Shown here: positions 1 to 5,104 of the stretch, in pieces
How the letters are laid out: each line of letters begins with the position of its first letter
Numbering within the stretch: position 1 is the stretch's first letter
Source of the DNA: Streptosporangiaceae bacterium
Lineage (GTDB): Bacteria > Actinomycetota > Actinomycetes > Streptosporangiales > Streptosporangiaceae
Assembly (NCBI GenBank): GCA_030043395.1
Contig: JASHXW010000121.1
Coordinates: 1-5,859, forward strand
Reading direction: 5' to 3'
Length of the DNA: 5,859 bases
The notes under the pieces: generated by a model
The model's input: only the letters and a program-made list of their open reading frames with translations
Told to the model about the DNA's origin: nothing
The model's database searches: none
Program-made: the position numbers and the translations under genes

Positions 1-75
1 CTGGCGACGGCGCTCTCGGAAATCGATGACGTGCAAGCGGTGCTGGCCAGCGATGCCAACGCGATCGACGAGTAA
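1..75 (+). CDS. C-terminal end of an unidentified protein, possibly MgtC/SapB-like (5' end outside window)
   Basis: The frame is open from base 1 and ends at TAA 73-75, giving 24 residues that start LATALSEIDDVQAVL and end in DANAIDE. A short amphipathic helix followed by a 'DDVQAVLASDAN' strand resembles the last helix and strand of an ACT-like domain. From memory, actinobacterial MgtC/SapB membrane proteins end in a similar way, but 24 residues are too few to identify the family. The GC-rich third positions support real coding. The gene points the same way as the radical SAM gene, but a 286-base gap with promoter-like composition separates them, so it is probably a separate transcription unit and may lie outside the biosynthetic cluster. 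Confidence 0.5.
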   Translation: MATALSEIDDVQAVLASDANAIDE

Positions 76-140
76 CCCGGGCCGGCGGCGGGCGAATAAG
101 CTTCACGAGCCTATTACCGGTACTTGCAAAAGTCATTAAG

Positions 141-153
141 AAACGACTCGTTT
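141..153. repeat. 13-bp perfect palindrome, possible operator
   Basis: AAACGACTCGTTT reads the same on both strands around a central C (AAACGA / TCGTTT). It sits in the most AT-rich part of the radical SAM leader, about 210 bases upstream of the start codon, where a regulator binding site would be expected. A second GTCGTT follows at 157-162 and repeats the half-site approximately. No regulator is encoded in this window, so the function is inferred only from symmetry and position. Confidence 0.35.
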
Positions 154-351
154 ATCGTCGTTCTGCTACGGGAACCGCCACTGTAGAGACTCGGTACGGC
201 TTCCTCGCGGCTGCATTTACCCGAGAGCGGCGCCTCCCCCTGTCCAGGGAAATGCCATCCTCCGCGCACGACATGCTGCGGGGCCCCCGGGTGCAAGCTT
301 CGCACGAGCAGAAGCCCACCCAAAATTACACGATAAGGTATTACCGATCAT

Positions 352-355
352 GGAG
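352..355 (+). promoter_or_regulatory. Ribosome binding site that decides the radical SAM start
   Basis: GGAG at 352-355 lies 6 bases before ATG 362. The upstream in-frame ATG at 350 has only AAGG at 335-338, 11 bases away. The second ATG is therefore the better supported start, and the upstream ATG overlaps the ribosome binding site itself. Confidence 0.55.
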
Positions 356-361
356 CAGCAA

Positions 362-2110
362 ATGACCCCGCGGCTTGAGGCTGACCTTTTCCTGCTGCAC
401 GCTCCCAGTGTGTTTGACTTTCGTGAGCGCGATGACTTGCTATTCGCGTACCTGAGTGACAGCGACAGCGTGAATGTCACGTCGATTTACGAGATGTATC
501 CGATTGGCTGGTTCTCGATCAAGCAGCGCCTGGCCGACCACGGATACGACGCCAAGATCGTCAACGTTGCCTCGCTCATGCTCATGTACCCTGACCTGGA
601 CGTCAGGAAGCTCCTTAGCCAGCTTGAGGCGCCGATATTCGGCTTCGACCTGCACTGGATGACGCAATGTCACGGGGCTATCGAGCTGGCGAAGCTCGTC
701 AAGGAACTGCACCCGGATGCGGTGACCATATTTGGCGGCATCTCGGCGACCTATTACGCCACGCAGCTCATCGAGTACCCGAGCGTCGATGTCGTCGTCC
801 AGGGCTACGACACCCTTGAGCCGGTAACCGAGCTCGTCTCCAGGATCACGCGCGGAAACCGCGACCTTCGGTCCATTCCGAACCTGCTGTATAAGGTCAA
901 CGGCCAGGTCGAGGCGACAGGCTTCACGCACAAGCCGTCCACCCGTTACAACGATGCACCCAACGACTGGTCGTACTACCGCGACGTGGCCGGAGCAGGC
1001 CCGTCGGCGTCCAAGCTCATCATGACGCTGCCCAACACCGGATGTGCGCACGACTGCGGCTGGTGCGGTGGCTCACGCTTCGCATATCGCAACATCATGG
1101 GCGTGCAGAAGACGCTGATCCAGAAAGATCACGATCTCATCATCGAGGAACTTCGCACCATGAAGGAAGCGGCGAAGCATACCTCGATCTACGCGTTGCA
1201 GTGTTATTCAGAGAACAAAGTTCGGATGCACCGGTATCTAGACGCCGTGAAGGAAGTCGGCTACAGCAGCGTCTTCTTCGAGCAGTTCAACCTCACCTCA
1301 CCTGAGACGCTGAAGAAGATGGGCGAGTCAACTGCGGCATACATCATGCTCTCGCCCGAGTCGCATGACCCGAAGATAAGCGAGGCAGCGGGCCGCGGCA
1401 CGTACACGATGCAGGAGATGGAGGAGTGGATTCCCCGTGCGCTTGACGCCGGGGTGAAGGGCGTCATGGTCTGGTTCTTCATCGGCATGCCCTATCAGGA
1501 CAGGCAGTCGGTCATGGACACGATCGCCTACTCCGAACGGCTGATCCGGAAATTCGGCGGCTGGGGCGCGCTTCCGCTGATCTGCCCGATGGTGCCATTC
1601 CTCGACCCGGGTTGCCGCTTCTTCGAGCAGCCCGAGCAGCACGGCTACCGCATCTTCCACCGGACCCTGGAAGAGCACCGCCAGGCGATGCTCGAGCCGC
1701 TGTGGCACCGCCGCCTCAACTATGAGACTCGCTGGCTGAGCCGTCGTCAGCTCCAGGACGTGTCGTACGAGGCCATCGCTCGCCTGGTCGAGATCAAGGG
1801 TGAGCTTGGGATCTTGCCAGCCATGTTCTGCGAGGCCATCCTTGCGACCATCGAGGAGACCCGGCAGCTGCTCGGGGAGATGGAAAGGGCGCTCCTGCTC
1901 GACGGGACCCTGCCGGCACCACTGCGCGATGAAATCCGTTCTTACAACCGGAAGATCCTGGCCTACTCCAGCGATCAGATCATTCCGGTACGGCGCCCCT
2001 TCGGCGGCCGGTGGTTCGACGACGCCACCGTGCCGGCGCCGCTTATCGCTTCGTGCCGAGCAGGAGCGGGAGCTTGCGCGGACCGCGCACCTGGCCAGTT
2101 GACCAGGTGA
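362..2110 (+). CDS. B12-binding-domain radical SAM enzyme, probable CloN6/CouN6-type pyrrole C-methyltransferase
   Basis: This encodes a 582-residue cytoplasmic enzyme (586 if the ATG at 350 is used). Residues about 40-165 look like a Rossmann-type cobalamin-binding domain, with strands ending in 'APIFGFDLHW', 'AVTIFGG' and 'VDVVVQGYD'. The radical SAM domain follows, with the cluster-binding CxxxCxxC motif in 'NTGCAHDCGWCGG' (Cys 228, 232, 235), then 'SPESHD' and 'WFFIGMPYQD' typical of the TIM barrel. About 150 C-terminal residues are mostly helical. Family membership is clear. The role as a methylase is inferred: in clorobiocin and coumermycin clusters, CloN6/CouN6 of this domain type methylates pyrrole-2-carboxyl at C-5, and the neighbouring dehydrogenase and adenylation genes fit that pathway. 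Other B12 radical SAM reactions remain possible. The last 22 codons overlap the convergent P450 gene and give a low-complexity tail rich in Ala, Gly and Arg, possibly acquired by read-through at a rearranged junction. Confidence 0.85.
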   Translation: MTPRLEADLFLLHAPSVFDFRERDDLLFAYLSDSDSVNVTSIYEMYPIGWFSIKQRLADHGYDAKIVNVASLMLMYPDLDVRKLLSQLEAPIFGFDLHWMTQCHGAIELAKLVKELHPDAVTIFGGISATYYATQLIEYPSVDVVVQGYDTLEPVTELVSRITRGNRDLRSIPNLLYKVNGQVEATGFTHKPSTRYNDAPNDWSYYRDVAGAGPSASKLIMTLPNTGCAHDCGWCGGSRFAYRNIMGVQKTLIQKDHDLIIEELRTMKEAAKHTSIYALQCYSENKVRMHRYLDAVKEVGYSSVFFEQFNLTSPETLKKMGESTAAYIMLSPESHDPKISEAAGRGTYTMQEMEEWIPRALDAGVKGVMVWFFIGMPYQDRQSVMDTIAYSERLIRKFGGWGALPLICPMVPFLDPGCRFFEQPEQHGYRIFHRTLEEHRQAMLEPLWHRRLNYETRWLSRRQLQDVSYEAIARLVEIKGELGILPAMFCEAILATIEETRQLLGEMERALLLDGTLPAPLRDEIRSYNRKILAYSSDQIIPVRRPFGGRWFDDATVPAPLIASCRAGAGACADRAPGQLTR

Positions 2111-3323
2111 CGGCATCAGGATCGGCCAGGCTGAACTCGCTGATCCGCTGAAGCCAGACTTCCAGGGCGACCCGGAGCTCCATCCTGGCCAGGTGCGACC
2201 CGACGCACCGGTGGATGCCCAGGCCGAACGCGGCGTGCCGGTTCACCTGGCGGTCGATGACGACCTCGCCAGCCCGCTCGAACTGCTCGGGGTCACGGTT
2301 GGCCGCGGGAAATGACAGCAAGACCCAGTCGTCCGCCTTCATGTCGACGTCGCGCCAGCGCATATCCTGCTTGACCAGCCGGGCCATCGTGACCGGGGCG
2401 TACGCGCGCAGGAATTCCTCGAGCGCGGTCGGCAGCAAGTCCGGCTCGGTGACGAGCCGCTCGCGGTCAGCGGGATTGCGGGCCAGGTGCCACAGCGCGG
2501 CTCCGATCGCGCTCCAGGTCGTGTCGATGCCGGCGATCAGCAGCAGCGTCATGGTTCCCACGACGTGGGAGGGCTGGAGCTTGCGCCCGTACATCTCCGC
2601 GTTGAGCAGGTGCGTCGTGAGGTCGTCGCGCGGGTGGTCGACGTGATCGCGAATCTGGGCCAGCAAGTAGTAGAACAGCGACGACATCCGGGTCACGCGC
2701 TGCTCGGGTGGCAGGTTGACCCCCTCGAGGGTGTTCTCGACGAACTCGCGGAACTGGGCTCCGTCCTCCGGCGGGAAGCCCAGCATGTCAGCGATCACGC
2801 GCATCGGGATGTGCTGGGCGTACTCGACGGCGGCATCGACGACATCCCGCCCGTCGAGTTCGTCGATGAGCGAGTGGCAGAACGCCCTGGTGGCCGGCTC
2901 AAGCTTGGAGACGGCGGTCTTGGTGAACGCCGGCAGCAGCAGGCTGCGGGCGTCGTGGTGGAACGGCGGGTCGGACGAGATCGGCGGTGAGCCGCCGGCC
3001 GGCGCGATGTCACGCGGTGGCCGGAAATTGCTCATGATGATCGACCTGGACGAGAACTGGCCGGTGTCATGGGCGATCGCGGAAACGTCTTCGTAGCGCA
3101 GCGCAAGCCATCCGCCACCGAACCGCCTGGTGTGGGAGATCGGGCAGCGCTTGCGCAGGTCGTCCTGAATCGGATAGGGGTCGGCAGCCCATTCGGGCTC
3201 CATGAGCGAGAAGTCCGTCGCCCAGTCAAGGACCGGCCCGGTCACGATCTCGCTACGGGTGCCTGATGACTCGCCTTCTCGCTTCTCCCAGTGCTCCAGG
3301 GTGAACCGGCCGCCGCCAGTCAC
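2043..3323 (-). CDS. Cytochrome P450
   Basis: A 426-residue soluble class I bacterial P450 that uses the ferredoxin encoded immediately upstream as electron donor. Visible motifs are a C-helix HxxxR (His122-Arg126), the I-helix oxygen-activation motif AGIDTT (264-269), the K-helix ExxR (Glu303-Arg306), 'ANRDPEQF' (341-348), and the haem loop FGLGIHRCVG (366-375) with the proximal ligand Cys373. All key residues are present and the length is normal. The frame stays open further upstream, but that part lies inside the ferredoxin gene. GTG 3323-3321 is chosen because GAGGAGG (3336-3330) sits 6 bases ahead, and only one base separates it from the ferredoxin stop, so translation is probably coupled. 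The 3' end overlaps the radical SAM gene by 68 bases. The substrate cannot be told. Its motifs do not point to carrier-protein-bound amino acid oxidation in particular, and a tailoring hydroxylation or epoxidation is likely. Confidence 0.92.
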   Translation of the reverse strand: MTGGGRFTLEHWEKREGESSGTRSEIVTGPVLDWATDFSLMEPEWAADPYPIQDDLRKRCPISHTRRFGGGWLALRYEDVSAIAHDTGQFSSRSIIMSNFRPPRDIAPAGGSPPISSDPPFHHDARSLLLPAFTKTAVSKLEPATRAFCHSLIDELDGRDVVDAAVEYAQHIPMRVIADMLGFPPEDGAQFREFVENTLEGVNLPPEQRVTRMSSLFYYLLAQIRDHVDHPRDDLTTHLLNAEMYGRKLQPSHVVGTMTLLLIAGIDTTWSAIGAALWHLARNPADRERLVTEPDLLPTALEEFLRAYAPVTMARLVKQDMRWRDVDMKADDWVLLSFPAANRDPEQFERAGEVVIDRQVNRHAAFGLGIHRCVGSHLARMELRVALEVWLQRISEFSLADPDAVTWSTGQVRGPRKLPLLLGTKR

Positions 3324-3324
3324 C

Positions 3325-3525
3325 TCACGCCTCCTCGAGCAGGCTGATCGCATGCTCTGGGCAGTTGGCGACGGCCAGGCGCGCGTCGGGTTCCTTGTCC
3401 GGCGGCACGACGCAGTCGCCGAGCACCAGCCCGTAACCCTCGTCGTCCTCGCCGAATACGCCTGGGGCAAGGTCGTAGCAGCGGCCGTGACCCTGGCAGA
3501 CCGCACGGTCGATCTGCACTTTCAC
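3325..3525 (-). CDS. Small [3Fe-4S] ferredoxin, P450 redox partner
   Basis: This 66-residue acidic protein carries electrons from a ferredoxin reductase (not in the window) to the adjacent P450. It shows the single-cluster pattern C-x2-H-x2-C ... C-P: Cys10, His13 and Cys16 in 'CQGHGRC', and Cys55-Pro56 near the C-terminus. The position that is a fourth cysteine in [4Fe-4S] ferredoxins is His13, typical of actinobacterial [3Fe-4S] P450 partners. Cys38 is additional and not part of the motif. The start GTG 3525-3523 has GAGAGGA (3540-3534) 8 bases upstream and gives the usual family length. An in-frame ATG at 3615, with GAAGGA 4 bases upstream, would add 30 residues ('MEPPGITRRL...') that match nothing I know, so it is less likely but not excluded. 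First gene of the operon with the P450. Confidence 0.88.
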   Translation of the reverse strand: MKVQIDRAVCQGHGRCYDLAPGVFGEDDEGYGLVLGDCVVPPDKEPDARLAVANCPEHAISLLEEA

Positions 3526-3547
3526 CGGGACGGTCCTCTCAGCCGGG

Positions 3548-3565
3548 CGCTCGCTGTAGCGAGCG
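3548..3565. repeat. Inverted repeat just upstream of the ferredoxin start
   Basis: CGCTCGCT-GT-AGCGAGCG is a perfect 8-bp inverted repeat with a 2-base centre. It ends 22 bases upstream of the ferredoxin GTG and just upstream of its ribosome binding site. As DNA it could be an operator; as RNA it would form a stable hairpin (7-bp stem, 4-base loop). If the longer ferredoxin reading from ATG 3615 were used, it would lie inside the coding region. Confidence 0.5.
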
Positions 3566-3616
3566 GCATCCTTGACGCGAACAGTCAGGCGCCGCGTAAT
3601 TCCCGGCGGCTCCATG

Positions 3617-3631
3617 CGGTCCTTCGGACCG
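3617..3631. repeat. Inverted repeat in the ferredoxin/P450 leader
   Basis: CGGTCC-TTC-GGACCG is a perfect 6-bp stem with a 3-base loop. On the minus strand it covers GAAGGA, the candidate ribosome binding site of the alternative ATG at 3615, so in RNA it would hide that site. It is the middle one of three inverted repeats in this leader. Confidence 0.4.
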
Positions 3632-3660
3632 AGGCCCTTTACCTGCAACTCGGGCTATGC

Positions 3661-3684
3661 CCGGAGCCGCTGCGGCTAGTCCGG
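3661..3684. repeat. Inverted repeat (AGCCGC-T-GCGGCT) flanked by CCGG
   Basis: A perfect 13-bp palindrome, AGCCGCTGCGGCT (3665-3677), is flanked on both sides by CCGG, with a 3-base AGT asymmetry on one side. It is the most upstream of the three inverted repeats in the ferredoxin/P450 leader and adjoins the AT-rich intergenic core. It could be an operator or the first hairpin of the leader transcript. A plus-strand terminator is unlikely because no T-run follows and no plus-strand gene ends nearby. Confidence 0.4.
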
Positions 3685-3840
3685 AGTTAGGTCATTTATT
3701 ACGCGCATTTTCTTAACTCATTAATAGAGCGCTTGTTAGCCGTCACCGAACACCGGGAATGGCTTAACCCCGAAAGAGCGTCGCGCCAAGTACCGGCACG
3801 CCGTTTCGCGGCATATGGCGCTTTTGGAACGCCGTTCTCG
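3685..3840. promoter_or_regulatory. Divergent promoter region between the ferredoxin/P450 operon and the dehydrogenase gene
   Basis: The stretch from 3687 to about 3740 is the most AT-rich part of the window and lies between two divergent units, so it should hold promoters in both directions. On the minus strand, TTAATG and TAATAA separated by 17 bases is a weak -35/-10 candidate for the ferredoxin operon. No good plus-strand pair was found. TTAAGAAA (minus strand, 3716-3709) also occurs on the plus strand in the radical SAM leader at 136-143. The region is assigned by composition and layout rather than by clear consensus boxes. Confidence 0.4.
3798..3836. repeat. Direct repeat ACGCCGTT spaced by 31 bp
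   Basis: ACGCCGTT occurs at 3798-3805 and again at 3829-3836, in each case followed closely by TCG. The 31-bp spacing is about three turns of DNA and would put both copies on the same face, as in tandem operator sites. Two 8-mers in GC-rich DNA can arise by chance, so this is tentative. Confidence 0.25.
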
Positions 3841-3900
3841 ATGGACAACGAGACCTCCTGCGACCGGGCCTTCAGCTCTGAACGCGAGAGCCGCAACTGA
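3841..3900 (+). CDS. Possible 19-residue leader ORF upstream of the dehydrogenase gene
   Basis: ATG 3841 to TGA 3898 encodes MDNETSCDRAFSSERESRN, followed directly by an in-frame second stop (TAA 3901-3903). Seventeen of the 19 sense codons end in G or C, as in real genes of this genome. The stop lies 12 bases before the dehydrogenase ATG, and that gene's ribosome binding site sits between them, so coupling is possible. Against it, the only upstream Shine-Dalgarno-like sequence is GGAA, 11 bases away. The same frame is open back to 3691, where a TTG at 3733 would give 55 residues, but the upstream codons are less GC-biased. It matches no family I know. It could be a regulatory leader peptide or a chance ORF. 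Confidence 0.25.
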   Translation: MDNETSCDRAFSSERESRN

Positions 3901-3912
3901 TAAGGACACGCA

Positions 3913-5058
3913 ATGGACTTCTCACTGAGCGCGGAGCAGCGCGAGCTGACCACGGCAGCGACCGCCTTCGCCCGGCGAGAGCTCAACAGGGACCTGGCGC
4001 GGCGCGAGGACGCTGGCCTGTTCCCGCACGAGGAGTGGATCGCCTGCGCCAAGTTCGGCATCCAGGGCTTGCCTGTCCCAGCTGAGCTGGGCGGGGCTGG
4101 CAGCGACGTGCTGACGACAGCGCTGGTCATGGAGGCCCTCGGATACGGCTGTCAGGACAACGGCCTGCTCTTCTCGCTCAACGCGCAGATGTGGAGCGTC
4201 CAGACGCCGCTGATCGCCTTTGGCACGCCCGCGCAGCAGCAGGAATACCTGCCCGGCATGGTGTGCGGCGACATCATCGGCGGGCACGCGATGACCGAGC
4301 CAGATTCCGGGTCAGATGCGCTGCACATGCGGACCAGCGCCGAGCGGGATGGCGACTGCTACCGGCTGAACGGCGCTAAGCAGTTCATCACCAACGCCCC
4401 CGTCGCCAACGTGTTCTTGGTTTATGCATCGGTGCGCGGAACTCCTGGCATCGCGGGCTTGTCGGCGTTTCTCGTCGACGCCGACACGCCTGGCCTGAAG
4501 GTCGGCGGCAGCTTCGACAAGATGGGGCTGCGAACGTCTCCGATGGGCGAGCTAGCGCTGACCGACTGTGTTGTTCCGGCGTCCAGCAGGCTGGGACCGG
4601 AGGGCGCCGGCATGGCCGTCTTCAACTCATCCATGGAATGGGAGCGGAGTTGCCTCTTCGCCAGCGCGATCGGAGCCATGCGGCGCCAGCTTGACCAGTG
4701 CGTGAAGTACGCCCGCTCGCGCGAGCAGTTCGGCCAGCCCATCGGCAAGTTCCAGGGCGTGGCCGGAAAGCTGGCCGACATGTACGTGCGGTTGGAGGCC
4801 GCCAGGCTGCTCGTCTACCGGGTCGCCTGGCTCAAGCAGCAAGGCAAGTCCGCGCCGGCCGAGGCCGCCGCCGCGAAGCTGTTCACCAGCGAGGCCTGGG
4901 TGCAGTCCAGCAGGGACGCGATCCAGACGCACGGCGGCCTTGGCTACATGAAAGAGGCGGGAGTCGAGCGCGACCTGCGCGACGCGATCGCCAGCACCAT
5001 CTACTCGGGCACCTCCGAGATCCAGCGCGTCGTGCTTGCCCGGATGCTGGGCCTGTGA
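3913..5058 (+). CDS. Acyl-CoA dehydrogenase-like flavoprotein, probable L-prolyl-carrier-protein dehydrogenase (PltE/CloN3/RedW type)
   Basis: A 381-residue FAD enzyme of normal length. Order: an N-terminal helical domain; the FAD/substrate loop 'AMTEPDSGSD' (126-135); 'GAKQFITNA' (154-162); the middle beta domain; the C-terminal helical domain with 'RSREQFGQPIG' (268-278); and the family signature 'QTHGGLGYMKEAGVERD' (338-354). The usual catalytic Glu near the C-terminus is replaced by Ser365 in 'IYSGTSEIQ'. A Glu in the alternative position used by isovaleryl-CoA dehydrogenase and by prolyl-carrier-protein oxidases is present in 'MEWERS' (probably Glu244). The start ATG has AAGGA (3902-3906) 6 bases upstream. 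With the adenylation gene 46 bases downstream, the likely reaction is two-step oxidation of carrier-bound L-proline to pyrrole-2-carboxyl. A dehydrogenase for another carrier-bound or CoA substrate, such as in aminomalonyl-carrier formation, is the main alternative. Confidence 0.88.
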   Translation: MDFSLSAEQRELTTAATAFARRELNRDLARREDAGLFPHEEWIACAKFGIQGLPVPAELGGAGSDVLTTALVMEALGYGCQDNGLLFSLNAQMWSVQTPLIAFGTPAQQQEYLPGMVCGDIIGGHAMTEPDSGSDALHMRTSAERDGDCYRLNGAKQFITNAPVANVFLVYASVRGTPGIAGLSAFLVDADTPGLKVGGSFDKMGLRTSPMGELALTDCVVPASSRLGPEGAGMAVFNSSMEWERSCLFASAIGAMRRQLDQCVKYARSREQFGQPIGKFQGVAGKLADMYVRLEAARLLVYRVAWLKQQGKSAPAEAAAAKLFTSEAWVQSSRDAIQTHGGLGYMKEAGVERDLRDAIASTIYSGTSEIQRVVLARMLGL

Positions 5059-5094
5059 GCACCAGGAACTCGGCATACGTCGCATACCGGAGTT

Positions 5095-5100
5095 AAGGAG
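5095..5100 (+). promoter_or_regulatory. Ribosome binding site of the adenylation gene
   Basis: AAGGAG lies 4 bases before GTG 5105. It fixes that GTG as the start and shows the adenylation enzyme has its own initiation signal after the dehydrogenase stop at 5058. The 46-base gap holds no terminator-like hairpin, so the two genes are probably co-transcribed. It includes GCATAC twice (5073-5078 and 5082-5087). Confidence 0.6.
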
Positions 5101-5104
5101 ACAG

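Larger units (their letters stand above)
76..361 (+). promoter_or_regulatory. Leader/promoter region of the radical SAM gene
   Basis: No convincing gene lies here. The stretch from about 95 to 160 is clearly more AT-rich than the flanking genes, as expected for a promoter, and contains a 13-bp palindrome at 141-153. Further downstream are a small inverted repeat at 238-249 (CCCTG-TC-CAGGG) and, around it, GCATTT (213-218) matched by AAATGC (250-255), which could fold together. I could not assign a confident -35/-10 pair: TTGCAA at 124-129 has no good -10 at the usual distance. The region probably carries the promoter and a long 5' untranslated leader. Confidence 0.45.

Noticed and set aside
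157..195. Cobalamin riboswitch ahead of the B12-dependent radical SAM gene, suggested by GGGAA followed by GCCACTG.
   Set aside because: The two short pieces resemble conserved riboswitch words, but no B12 box (AGxCxGGAGACCTGCC-like) follows and the spacing does not fit the known fold. It is most likely chance.
252..365. Plus-strand ORF of 37 codons overlapping the radical SAM start.
   Set aside because: The only Shine-Dalgarno-like sequence is 1 base from the ATG, the third codon positions are not GC-biased, and the product resembles nothing known.
440..1051. Minus-strand ORF of 203 codons opposite the radical SAM gene.
   Set aside because: It is a shadow of the strongly supported radical SAM frame; long antisense open frames are common in GC-rich genes and it has no recognisable motifs.
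3324..3506. N-terminal extension of the P450 frame upstream of GTG 3323.
   Set aside because: It lies entirely inside the ferredoxin gene in another frame, has low-complexity Arg/Ser/Thr content, and a strong ribosome binding site marks the GTG at 3323.
3699..4130. Minus-strand ORF of 143 codons across the start of the dehydrogenase gene.
   Set aside because: It is antisense to the clear dehydrogenase N-terminus and rich in Ser/Arg/Ala as expected for a shadow frame.
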